A DNA stretch of 64,000 nucleotides. Source: Stappia sp. 28M-7 (GTDB taxonomy: Bacteria; Pseudomonadota; Alphaproteobacteria; Rhizobiales; Stappiaceae). Numbering within the stretch: the first letter of the stretch is position 1; each line of letters begins with the position of its first letter. The translations under genes were made by a program, and so were the position numbers. The stretch is from assembly GCF_014252955.1 (NCBI RefSeq), contig NZ_JACMIA010000001.1, positions 620,001 through 684,000 on the forward strand, in the 5' to 3' direction. Below the pieces are notes generated by a model. That model was not told where the DNA came from and did not search any database. It saw nothing but the letters and a program-made list of their open reading frames with translations. Of this stretch, positions 18,320 to 26,083 are shown piece by piece.

Positions 18320-18530
18320 GGTCTTTCCTTCTGAGGGCTTGGGTTGAAGCGCAGCGCTGCGCTGCAACCCTGGCCGTCAGCGAGACCGGGGTAGAAAGGT
18401 GCAAGGGCGGCCGGGCCGCAGGGGGATCACCCGACCTGCACGGAACGGAGGAACGACGTGGAGGAAGGTTGGGGAGACCGGCCCGGCCGAGCGTCAGCGC
18501 TCCCTTGCGCCGCGCGAGGGCAGCGCCCTT
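18320..18530 (-). repeat. Leader region homologous to the parB leader
   Basis: About 200 bases upstream of the DUF932 gene align with 24768-25006 upstream of the parB-like gene. Shared blocks include the palindrome, CCGTC-GCGAGACCGGGG, GGTGCAAGGGCG, GGGGGATCACCCG, GGGGAGACCG and GAGCGTCAGCG. The remaining gap (to 18699) has a hairpin after the DUF736 gene and nothing else recognisable. Confidence 0.8.
18341..18370. promoter_or_regulatory. 30-bp near-perfect palindrome before DUF932 start
   Basis: Arms GGGTTGAAGCGCAGC and GCTGCGCTGCAACCC are complementary except at one position. It ends 21 bases from the DUF932 start codon, next to the ribosome-binding site. It could be a DNA operator or an mRNA hairpin controlling translation. 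The same element is present at 24788-24817. Confidence 0.65.
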
Positions 18531-18658
18531 AGCCAGGCTGCCGGCTGAAGCGCAGGCGCAAGCCGGAAAGAAGATCCGATCGGGATGCCGAAAATCTGAA
18601 AATCGAGATCCCTGATCCCGATCTCCCGGTTCCTTGAAGGCGGCGGACATGAGCATAG

Positions 18659-18687
18659 AGAAGCCCCGCTTGGCTAGCGGGGCTTCT
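18659..18687 (-). terminator. Strong hairpin after DUF736 gene
   Basis: A perfect 12-bp stem (AGAAGCCCCGCT, 18659-18670, with 18676-18687) with a 5-base loop, 12 bases past the DUF736 stop. There is no clear U-run on the minus strand, so it may stop transcription weakly or protect the mRNA end. Confidence 0.5.
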
Positions 18688-18699
18688 GGAAGGCTGGCC

Positions 18700-19017
18700 T
18701 CAGTCGCCGTTGCGGCGGGACCAGATGAGGTTGTGGCCGCTGCCGTCTTCAGCTTCGACCAGGCTGGCGTAGAGCGGGGCCGGGAAGCTCGGATCGTCCA
18801 GCTTGACGGAGAGGTATTCGCGGCTGCTCTCGCGGGCGGTCTTCCTCCAGGCCGCGCCGAACTCCGTGGCGCCGGCGAAGATGCGGAAGTCGGGGCCGCG
18901 CTCGCTTTCGCCCTCGGCGGGGACGAACTTGGCCTTGACATTGAGGGTCAGGGTCTTGACCGCGCCGGTGAAGCCCGCGCCGTTTTCGTCCTTGGTGAAG
19001 GTGCCGATGGTCGCCAT
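18700..19017 (-). CDS. DUF736 family protein
   Basis: A 105-residue protein, the usual DUF736 length. The start [29 protein letters not shown] and the later [20 protein letters not shown] and [21 protein letters not shown] are characteristic. DUF736 genes are near-constant companions of ICE and plasmid backbones in alphaproteobacteria; the function is unknown. The start at 19017 follows AGGAAAAGGAAT. Its terminator-like hairpin is 12 bases downstream. Confidence 0.92.
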   Translation of the reverse strand: MATIGTFTKDENGAGFTGAVKTLTLNVKAKFVPAEGESERGPDFRIFAGATEFGAAWRKTARESSREYLSVKLDDPSFPAPLYASLVEAEDGSGHNLIWSRRNGD

Positions 19018-19906
19018 TGTCGTATTCCTTTTCCTGTCGAGCCGCACCATTGCGACCTCGATGCGGGTCGTGCGACCGGGGACGATCGGCCCCGCACCCT
19101 TCAGGGCTGGAACGAAGTGGAAGGCGGCCGGCAACGGCTTTTTTTCTTCGCGATGCAAAGCCGAAGGCGGCGGAAAAAAGCTGGCGACGGACGTTGCGGG
19201 AGACGAGCGAGGCGAAGCCGGTCCTCGGTCAGACCCATGCCAATCGAGATCGCGGATGGAGCGCCCGTTTCAGGAAATTAGGGAATACGGCAATGGCGGC
19301 CATCCCTCCGCCTCACCGCTCGAGAACTGAAACGGCGTAAGTTTCACTGGTCATGCTCCGCCCCCTGATCTTCATCGTCACGGCCCGGCTCGCCTCCGGT
19401 GGACGTAATCGACGCTCGGCCGCGCTTTGCTCCCTCGCTGGATTGATCGCGTCTGGTGCTGCCGAGAGTCTGCCCGCGGGATGCAGCGTGAATGCCTTGG
19501 CTCGCCACGCCGATCCGGGTTTCCCGCGCTGATTTGCTGCCTGCCGTGTGATCGACCGGGCGGAGCTACCCTATCTCACTGGTGGCGATGCGATGGCGAC
19601 TGAGGCCAGTCTTTCGGGAGCCTCACCTGTGCGGGGCGCTCGCGAAATGACCGCCGCCGCGCTCTTGCGTTATGGGATTGAAGCCGAATGGCGGAAACGC
19701 GCCATAGGCGTGGTTCCGGCGCAGCCGAAAGCCCGGCCCGAAGGACAACGCCAATGCTCCGTCCCAAGCTTTCCTCACCATAGGAAAGCAGCGCAGGTTC
19801 TGATTGCCGTCAGGAGAGCAGCCTTTGACTTATTTCTGGTAGAACAGCAGCGATGCGGCACCTATGCTCGTCAACGTGACGATGCCATGATTGGCGGAAT
19901 TGAAGG
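19018..19906. other. 889-base stretch without a convincing gene
   Basis: Between the divergent DUF736 and SIR2-like genes no open frame shows a recognisable protein. The stretch includes the first copy of a ~130-base direct repeat (19618-19749). An open frame of 121 codons (19548-19913) runs through this repeat and into the SIR2-like gene; it lacks any family signature, and I treat it as remnant sequence. Confidence 0.6.
19618..19749 (+). repeat. Direct repeat copy 1 flanking the SIR2-like gene
   Basis: Aligns with 20843-20973. Best-conserved part: CGCGAAATG, then GAGGCCGAATGGCGGAAACG-like sequence and GTTCCGGCGCAGCCGAAAGC, ending CAAC. Both copies have the same orientation. The origin is unknown; possibly a decayed backbone gene duplicated with the cargo. 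Confidence 0.7.
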
Positions 19907-20794
19907 ATGGTAGATTATTTAGCGGAAATATTGGATCAGGAGAGGCCGGCGCTTCTGATCGGCAACGGCATTAATCGGTACAACAGCAACGCAAGCTCTT
20001 CATGGGACGAACTTCTTGCCGTGCTCGCCCGAAAGCAAGGCCTCACACTCACCGAGAACGATGCCTCGGAAATGTCGAACACTGAATTCTTCGACATCCT
20101 TGACCTTGCTCGCCCGAAAGAGGATCGAAGCAACCTACAGGAAGAATTCTGTGATCTGATGGCCAAATGGTCACCCGCCGACCACCACGCAAAGATCGTA
20201 GGTTGGGCACAGCGACACCGGGCACCGATCATCACCGTCAATTTCGACGAGAATCTTTCCAAGGCGGTCGGGGCGCGGTTTTTTCGACGTGGCGAACATT
20301 TCACCCACTACTACCCTTGGAATTGCTACTTTTCAGATCGAGAGATCGGCAATCCACGGTCCAGCTTCGCGATCTGGCACGCGCATGGCATGGTGCGCTA
20401 CAAGACAAGCATTCGCCTCGGTCTCACCCATTACATGGGCTCTGTCCAGCGCGCGCGCCCCTGGGTCTACAACCGCAGCGGCCTGCGCGCCAACGCCAAG
20501 ATCAGCGAAAAGTCTTGGCTGGGCTCGGATACTTGGCTCGAAGTGCTCTTCTTCTGCCCGCTGGTTCTGATCGGCTTTGGTTTCGGCAAGGACGAGAATT
20601 TCCTTCGCTGGCTTTTTCTGGAACGTGCCCGCCTGCACAAGCTGAGACCCGACTGGACAGCGAAGACGTGGTTCGTAGGCGTTGGTTTGACAGGTCGGCA
20701 GCATCGACGTCCATTCCTTGAGGGACTAGGCATGGAAGTTGTGACTGCTCCTCAGTATATCGACATCTACGAAAATCCGGCTTGGCAACGATAG
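19907..20794 (+). CDS. SIR2-like domain protein (candidate NADase-type defence effector)
   Basis: A 295-residue cytoplasmic protein resembling the SIR2-like group used by several anti-phage systems. The N-terminal nucleotide loop is LLIGNGINRYN (residues 16-26). ITVNFDENL holds the family's asparagine (N112), WHAHG holds the candidate catalytic histidine (H160), and VLIGFGFGKDENFLRWL is a C-terminal signature. Such domains hydrolyse NAD+ to stop phage growth; that role here is inferred. It has no partner domain and no adjacent co-directional gene within 350 bases. It lies between two direct repeats, as a cassette. Moderate GC relative to the flanks fits transfer. Confidence 0.8.
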   Translation: MVDYLAEILDQERPALLIGNGINRYNSNASSSWDELLAVLARKQGLTLTENDASEMSNTEFFDILDLARPKEDRSNLQEEFCDLMAKWSPADHHAKIVGWAQRHRAPIITVNFDENLSKAVGARFFRRGEHFTHYYPWNCYFSDREIGNPRSSFAIWHAHGMVRYKTSIRLGLTHYMGSVQRARPWVYNRSGLRANAKISEKSWLGSDTWLEVLFFCPLVLIGFGFGKDENFLRWLFLERARLHKLRPDWTAKTWFVGVGLTGRQHRRPFLEGLGMEVVTAPQYIDIYENPAWQR

Positions 20795-20842
20795 TCTGGT
20801 CCGCATATCCGCGCAGCGGAGTGTCAGGGGCTCGCATTCCAA

Positions 20843-20973
20843 GGAGCCTCGATCCCGGTCGGGCTTCTCGCGAAATGGCACCGCCGACACCGCGTTAGCG
20901 GTTGAGGCCGAATGGCGGAAACGCGGCGCGGGCGTTGTTCCGGCGCAGCCGAAAGCGCGGCCCAAAGGGCAAC
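20843..20973 (+). repeat. Direct repeat copy 2 flanking the SIR2-like gene
   Basis: Second copy of the 19618-19749 sequence. The 355-base gap 20795-21149 contains this copy and otherwise nothing recognisable; promoter elements for the next gene probably lie in its AT-richer second half. Confidence 0.7.
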
Positions 20974-21149
20974 ACCTCGTTATCACTTTACGCGTCTCAA
21001 CTTCTAAGCTGGGTGGAAACGGTAATTGACGAGTATAATCGCTGCTTTCGCCCCTTTGGGAGTCGAAGATCGATAGAAATAACGAGCACCGCCTCGACGT
21101 ACTGCGCAGAACACGAGAAGTCGGAGATTGAGCAGTGTCCACTGCGCGT

Positions 21150-22511
21150 ATGAACCCATACCGTTTTGAAATTCTGGCGATGTGGTCACGTGCCGTACCA
21201 CAATTTGCTCCCACCGTTGAGTGCTCCGTGTGGGCGACAGACGATGAACGCCTACTTGGCGTCGTAATCATGGATCTGACGGACAGGGACTATAATTTCG
21301 TTATCCTCGCGCGTGATGAGCGTGGTCGCTTTCGGGCGGTGGACGTCGGCGAAACTTACTTTACCCGACGCATGGCAGACGTCGCCTTGGCGAAGCGGCT
21401 GCCAGAGATAAGCAATTTGGAGGATGCGGCGTTTGAGCAAGGAGACGTGTCCGGCCGGTCTCTTGATCTCTTTACACCGCTGGTGCCAGCCGATCGGCAG
21501 CATCCTGACTTTCTGACGCTCGCCAATGGGCCGGCATTCTCGGCCGCCCGCGAAGTGATCGCGGAAATGGCGAACGTTTTCGACGATCCCGACGGCAACT
21601 TCGTGAAAGATTTCCAAACGACGGGGTTCAATAGCCGATTGTGGGAACTGTATCTCTTTGCGGTGCTTGTGGAGGAAGGCTTTAAACTGGACAGACGTCA
21701 TCCACAACCAGATTTCATCGCCTCGAAGGGTGCACAAACCATCGCCATTGAGGCGACAACCGTGAATCCAAGTGTTGGGGATGACGGGAAACCCGTGGAC
21801 CCGCCGCGACCAGAAAGGCCCGAAGACTTGGCGGAACTTCTTCGGGACTACATGCCGATCAAATTTGGCAGCCCGCTGTTTCAGAAGCTGAAGAAGAAGG
21901 ACTGGGAGCGAAACCATGTGAAAGGATTGCCGTATGCCATCGCAATAGCGGATTTCCATGGCCCGCAGACAATGACTTGGTCTAGCTCAGCACTCTCGTC
22001 CTACCTGTTTGGTTTGCAACTAGAATTCAGACCGACTCCCGACGGAGGCTTGTCGTGGTCCTATCTACCGATTGAGAAGCATACCCATAGAACGAAAAGT
22101 ATTCCCTCGGGCTTTTTCGACCAACCTGATTCTGAGAACGTGGCGGCTGTGCTTTTCACAAACGCCGGCACTCTGCCGAAGTTCAACCGAATGGGCGCTC
22201 TGGCAGATTTTGGTCATCCTGACGTTCGACTAATCCGTCGAGGAACGGTACTCAACCCCGATCCACAATCCGCCGTGCCTTTCCAAGTCTCGATCGATAT
22301 TGATGATCCAAGCTACCACGACGGATGGGCAGACGAGTTACAAGTCTTTCATAACCCACATGCGCGCTACCCGCTGGATCGTCGCTTGTTTCCAGCCGCC
22401 ACGCATCATTTCTTGGAGGACGGCGAGATAAAGTCATATCGACACGCGCCAACGTGGCTCGGTTCTGTGACGCTGATCCTCATGCCAAGTGCGGACAAGG
22501 ATAGCCATTAA
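21150..22511 (+). CDS. Uncharacterised protein with a putative PD-(D/E)XK nuclease core
   Basis: A 453-residue protein from ATG 21150 (a GTG at 21135 is possible). I do not recognise a named family with certainty. Its central part reads SRLWELYLFAVLVEEGF, then QPDFIASKG and AIEATTVNP (E166, D188, E201), the order and spacing of a restriction-endonuclease-like core of the E-PD-ExT type. The N-terminal ~100 residues look like a separate beta-rich domain. The C-terminus has no hallmark. It stands alone in a cargo region next to the SIR2-like gene and is followed by a hairpin terminator. A nuclease role in defence is inference. Confidence 0.75.
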   Translation: MNPYRFEILAMWSRAVPQFAPTVECSVWATDDERLLGVVIMDLTDRDYNFVILARDERGRFRAVDVGETYFTRRMADVALAKRLPEISNLEDAAFEQGDVSGRSLDLFTPLVPADRQHPDFLTLANGPAFSAAREVIAEMANVFDDPDGNFVKDFQTTGFNSRLWELYLFAVLVEEGFKLDRRHPQPDFIASKGAQTIAIEATTVNPSVGDDGKPVDPPRPERPEDLAELLRDYMPIKFGSPLFQKLKKKDWERNHVKGLPYAIAIADFHGPQTMTWSSSALSSYLFGLQLEFRPTPDGGLSWSYLPIEKHTHRTKSIPSGFFDQPDSENVAAVLFTNAGTLPKFNRMGALADFGHPDVRLIRRGTVLNPDPQSAVPFQVSIDIDDPSYHDGWADELQVFHNPHARYPLDRRLFPAATHHFLEDGEIKSYRHAPTWLGSVTLILMPSADKDSH

Positions 22512-22640
22512 ACTTCCAAATCCTGTTCTGATCCTTCGCCCATCTGCTTGCAGATACACTCTTCTACACTTTAGACAGTTGAGGTCATCCGGCCGCGCGG
22601 TGGAGCCGCGCGGCCGCGATTACTGATGGACTGATGGAAA

Positions 22641-22680
22641 GCCGGGACCGCTCACGCGGCCCCGGCCTCTCTTTTATTCC
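22641..22680. terminator. Bidirectional hairpin terminator between convergent genes
   Basis: An 11-bp stem with one mismatch (22641-22651 with 22656-22666, loop TCAC) followed on the plus strand by CTCTCTTTTATT, and on the minus strand by CTTTCC. It lies past the 21150 gene and at the very end of the parB-like gene. Another GC hairpin (22591-22615, perfect 10-bp stem) is just upstream. Confidence 0.6.
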
Positions 22681-24767
22681 GCTGCGACAGCGAAATGGTC
22701 ATCGATCTGCGCTTCCGGCGCGGTCTCGGCGGCGTCGGTGGCGAAAGCATCGGACTGCTGTTCCGCAAGCCATGCGGGCCGTTCGGTGCGCAGCACGGGC
22801 GGGAGCCAGCCGGTCCCGGCCAGAAGCTGTTCGGCGGCTTCGGCCATCTCCACCTTCTTCTTGTCCGCGATCCGCTCCGCCGCCTCGTTGCCGAGGGCTT
22901 CGCGCACGGCGGCGAGGATATGCGTCTTCGTGACGCGACCGAGATAGGTCCGCACGGTGGGCGTCCAGTGCGCCCTCATGTCGAGCGTTACCGCCGTCGC
23001 CAGCTTGTCCGCTGTCTCATGGGCGCGGCGCTTGCTGCTCTCCCAAGGCAGCTTCACCGCATTGACGGTCAGCGAGGCGCAATGCGCCAGCAACGCCATG
23101 AGGCTCGCATGGTCGAGACCGGCGACGAAGCCCCACAGGTCGGCAACATCGCGCGGCATGTCCGCCGCCCATCCGGCATGACGGTCGTTCAGCATCTTCG
23201 CTGCCGCCGTGTCCTCGATGCCGTCCGCGTGGGCGGCGAGGTAATTGCTGGTCGGGCTGATTTCGAGGCAATGGGCCGTGCTGCCGCCCCGATAGTAGGT
23301 CTGCGCGGCGAGCGTATGGACCACGGCGATCAGCGCCATATCCGGTTGCTCGCCAAGAGCCAGGCGCAGGCCAAGGGTGCGATGCGCGGTCAGTTCGCGG
23401 ATGAGCGAATCCGACAGCGGTTTTCCGTCATCCCCGGCTTCTTCTTCCGGTTCCGGCTCGCTCGCGGAAACGTCGCCGCCTTCGCCGTCCTGCTCGTCGC
23501 CGCCGATGATCTCGCCATCGCTGTTGACGCGCACCCCCTCGATGACGGTTTCGCCATCCTCGGCGGCTTCCGGCTCCGGGGCCTCGTCCTCGGCCCGGAT
23601 GAAACCGCGTTCGATACGGGCTTCGCCGTTATGGGCCACCACGACGAAAACGCCACCGCGCGCGATCTCGTCGGGATCGTAGGCGTTGCGCATGGCGTCG
23701 ATCCGCTCGATCTCGGCTTCAAGCTCCGCGAAGCGGGCGTCCACTTCGAGCGGGAGATCAATATCGGCGTCCTCCCATTCCGCCGTCAAGCGCTCAAGCT
23801 CGTCCTGCACGGCGTCATAGTCAGCGGCGCTCGCTTCCGAAAGCTCCACCGAATGCGGATAGACGCGCCGCATCCCATGGGCGTGGGGGAAGTCGAGATA
23901 GGCGGCGGTCCATTTCCAGCCTTCGGCCTCCCGCACCTCGGCGGCGATCCGTTCCAGCTTCTCGATGGCGAGCCGGCCCAGAAGCGCGGGGTCTTCATAG
24001 AAGCCACCACGATCCTCGGTAAACAGGTCGCGGATGATGTTGCCGCCCGCTTCCGTATAGGCTTGCGCTCCGACGAAGATCGCGCAGCGGTCCGTCGACG
24101 CCACATTCATCTTGGTCAGGTCGCGCCGGATGTTCGACGGATCGCGGTTATAGGACAGGTTCTCATAGACGTGTTCCTGCCGCGCGTGATCGTCGGTGAT
24201 GGCAAAGGCCATCAACTGATCCAAGGTCAGTTCGCCGTCGCGATAGACCTGCAACAGCTTGGGGCTGACCGCGCCGAGACGCATCCGCTGCTTCACCACA
24301 TGGGCGGTCACGCCGAACCGGGCGGCAATTTCCTCCGCGCCCCATCCGCGATCTTCCGAAAGCTCGCGAAAGCGCTCGAACTCATCGGCGGGGTGAAGGT
24401 TCTCGCGGGTGACGTTCTCGTCAAGGCTGATCTCCGCCGCATCGTTCGCCATGTCGATGACGCAGCGGATGGGCTCGGTCTTCTTGATCTCCTTGCGCTT
24501 GACGCGCGGCATCTGCGCCTGCCTGCGGCCTTCGCCGATGCTGACGAGATAGAAGCCGGTCGGCTCGCCGCGTGCATCAAGCTCCTGCTCCACCACCAGA
24601 TTTTGCAGGATGCCCTTGGCGGCGATGCTCGCCGCCTTCGCCTCGATAGATGCCTCGCTGTGCGGGGTCTTGCGGGCGTTCTTCGGGTGCTTCTTGAGCT
24701 TGTTGAGCGGGATGAAAACCGTTGCGCCATTTTCGACGGTCGGGGCGGTGTTTGCAGTCGTGATCAT
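22674..24767 (-). CDS. Large ParB/RepB/Spo0J-family protein
   Basis: A 697-residue ParB-like protein of the extended type carried by ICEs and plasmids. The N-terminal ParB domain shows IPLNKLKKHPKNARKT, then SIGEGRRQAQM (nucleotide/Arg motif) and LDENVTRENLHPADEFERF. An HTH follows (GWGAEEIAARFGVTAHVVKQRMRLG, about 165-190). A long acidic region (about 370-470, rich in Glu/Asp) separates this from a conserved C-terminal domain. No ParA gene is adjacent, so a partition role is unproven; it may be an anti-silencing or regulatory protein. Start MITTANTAP follows GGAGAAAGACC. The upstream palindrome and leader are shared with DUF932. Confidence 0.9.
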   Translation of the reverse strand: MITTANTAPTVENGATVFIPLNKLKKHPKNARKTPHSEASIEAKAASIAAKGILQNLVVEQELDARGEPTGFYLVSIGEGRRQAQMPRVKRKEIKKTEPIRCVIDMANDAAEISLDENVTRENLHPADEFERFRELSEDRGWGAEEIAARFGVTAHVVKQRMRLGAVSPKLLQVYRDGELTLDQLMAFAITDDHARQEHVYENLSYNRDPSNIRRDLTKMNVASTDRCAIFVGAQAYTEAGGNIIRDLFTEDRGGFYEDPALLGRLAIEKLERIAAEVREAEGWKWTAAYLDFPHAHGMRRVYPHSVELSEASAADYDAVQDELERLTAEWEDADIDLPLEVDARFAELEAEIERIDAMRNAYDPDEIARGGVFVVVAHNGEARIERGFIRAEDEAPEPEAAEDGETVIEGVRVNSDGEIIGGDEQDGEGGDVSASEPEPEEEAGDDGKPLSDSLIRELTAHRTLGLRLALGEQPDMALIAVVHTLAAQTYYRGGSTAHCLEISPTSNYLAAHADGIEDTAAAKMLNDRHAGWAADMPRDVADLWGFVAGLDHASLMALLAHCASLTVNAVKLPWESSKRRAHETADKLATAVTLDMRAHWTPTVRTYLGRVTKTHILAAVREALGNEAAERIADKKKVEMAEAAEQLLAGTGWLPPVLRTERPAWLAEQQSDAFATDAAETAPEAQIDDHFAVAAE

Positions 24768-25006
24768 GGTCTTTCTCCTATGGGCTTGGGTTGGAGCGCA
24801 GCGCTGCGCTGCAACCCTGCCCGTCGGCGAGACCGGGGGGGTGCAAGGTGCAAGGGCGACCGGGACGGAGGGGGATCACCCGGCCTGCACAAGCGGATCG
24901 AAGCGGTTAGCGAAAGCGAGAAACACGCATCCGCGCGGAAGGCTGGGGAGACCGTCCTGGTCGAGCGTCAGCGATCCCTTGCGCCGCGCCAGGGGGGCGG
25001 CGCCCC
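24768..25006 (-). repeat. Leader region homologous to the DUF932 leader
   Basis: Copy of the leader described at 18320-18530, with an extra insertion of about 25 bases in the middle. From 25007 to 25285 the sequence becomes AT-richer and holds the inverted repeat ahead of the XRE-ASCH gene; no gene is seen. Confidence 0.8.
24788..24817. promoter_or_regulatory. 30-bp near-perfect palindrome before parB-like start
   Basis: Arms GGGTTGGAGCGCAGC and GCTGCGCTGCAACCC, one mismatch. It ends 20 bases from the start codon, practically the same position as in the DUF932 leader, implying a common regulator or a common translational control. Confidence 0.65.
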
Positions 25007-25222
25007 CAAGCAACCGGCCCGGCCGGAGTGGATGGGTGGCCGGACATCAAGAGTAAATCCGAATTGTGGAGGCGAGTGTGTAATAGCTGAAAGTCCTGAC
25101 ATCGTGATCGATGCTGCTTATTGGGCGGATGCATGGACAGAAATACAATTAGTTCGGTCGCTCTCCGCAATCACATCATCAGCTAAAACTGTAGCTCAAG
25201 ATAGCATGTAAATTTCTTGTCT

Positions 25223-25258
25223 CTGCCTCAATATTCCTTTAAGGGAATATTGAGGCAG
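25223..25258. promoter_or_regulatory. Perfect 15-bp inverted repeat before the XRE-ASCH operon
   Basis: Arms CTGCCTCAATATTCC (25223-25237) and GGAATATTGAGGCAG (25244-25258) are perfectly complementary around TTTAAG. It ends 27 bases before the start of the XRE-ASCH gene, so it is a likely operator for self-regulation. No T-run follows, so it is not a terminator. Confidence 0.7.
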
Positions 25259-25285
25259 GGGTGATTCGGAGAGCGACGGTGTGGA

Positions 25286-26083
25286 ATGATGTCGGGTGAG
25301 CGCGAATTTATTGACGCCGTCCGGGTTGGCGATGGCGACGCGGGACGCGTCGTGGGTCAATCTCTCAGGGCGTTGAGGCTGGCCGCGGGCTTTACCCAAC
25401 TTGAGATGGCCAAGCGTTTGGGCGTTGGCCAAGCGGCGATCTCCAAGATCGAACAACGAGGCGATGTCCAGATCTCCTCGTTGCAGCGCTATGTCGAGGC
25501 TCTCGGTGCCAGCTTGCGCATCGATGCAGCATTTCCAGTTCATTCGGAGTTCGGAGTACGGATCCAGGCCGAGCTTGGCGGGGCCGTTGCCGACGACGAT
25601 CAGTATGTCCTTCCGATTTTTGGCGATCGCGACGATGCCCGCCCTGCAATGAGGGACATCGTTATCAGCATAAAGCCGAACTATTCAGGCAAGATATTTG
25701 ATGGCGTTAAGACCATCGAGCTGAGAAGGCGTTTCCCGTTGTCGGTAGCTCCCGGCGCTACTGCCTATATTTATTCTACGTCGCCAGAAATGGCTTTGGT
25801 GGGCGCTATTAAAATTGAGAACGTTGAACGCCTTGAACTCTCTGTCCTTTGGAAAAGGCACGGCCGATCTGCATCGATCAAGAAAGCCGATTTTGACGAG
25901 TACTTTAGTGGCCTGGAGGAAGGCTTTGCACTAAGACTGTCGACGCCGCGCCGATTTACGAGGCCGCTGACCTTGTCTGAATTGAAGGAGCGATTTGGAT
26001 TTAAGGCTCCGCAGTCTTTCCTCTACGCGAAGCCCGACCTTCAAAAGGCGCTCCGGAATGAGCACACAAACATATCTGATTGA
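25286..26083 (+). CDS. XRE helix-turn-helix protein with C-terminal ASCH (PUA-like) domain
   Basis: A 265-residue two-domain protein. The HTH is about residues 25-75 (RALRLAAGFTQLEMAKRLGV, then QAAISKIEQRGDVQISSL). The C-terminal half is ASCH/PUA-like: DIVISIKPNYSGKIFDGVKTIE-type start with the conserved Lys and Glu-Leu-Arg-Arg, and AYIYSTSPEMALVGAIKIE as the beta-core. ASCH domains bind RNA or modified nucleotides. It is the first gene of a three-gene operon and overlaps the next by 26 bases. A perfect inverted repeat just upstream suggests autorepression, with the ASCH domain possibly acting as a ligand sensor that releases repression (inference). Confidence 0.88.
   Translation: MMSGEREFIDAVRVGDGDAGRVVGQSLRALRLAAGFTQLEMAKRLGVGQAAISKIEQRGDVQISSLQRYVEALGASLRIDAAFPVHSEFGVRIQAELGGAVADDDQYVLPIFGDRDDARPAMRDIVISIKPNYSGKIFDGVKTIELRRRFPLSVAPGATAYIYSTSPEMALVGAIKIENVERLELSVLWKRHGRSASIKKADFDEYFSGLEEGFALRLSTPRRFTRPLTLSELKERFGFKAPQSFLYAKPDLQKALRNEHTNISD

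Noticed and set aside
19548-19913. 121-codon open frame before the SIR2-like gene
   Set aside because: It spans the duplicated repeat, shows no protein family and overlaps the SIR2-like start; probably remnant sequence.
22695-25211. 838-codon plus-strand open frame opposite the parB-like gene
   Set aside because: Antisense of a clear ParB-family gene and its leader; no conserved motif.
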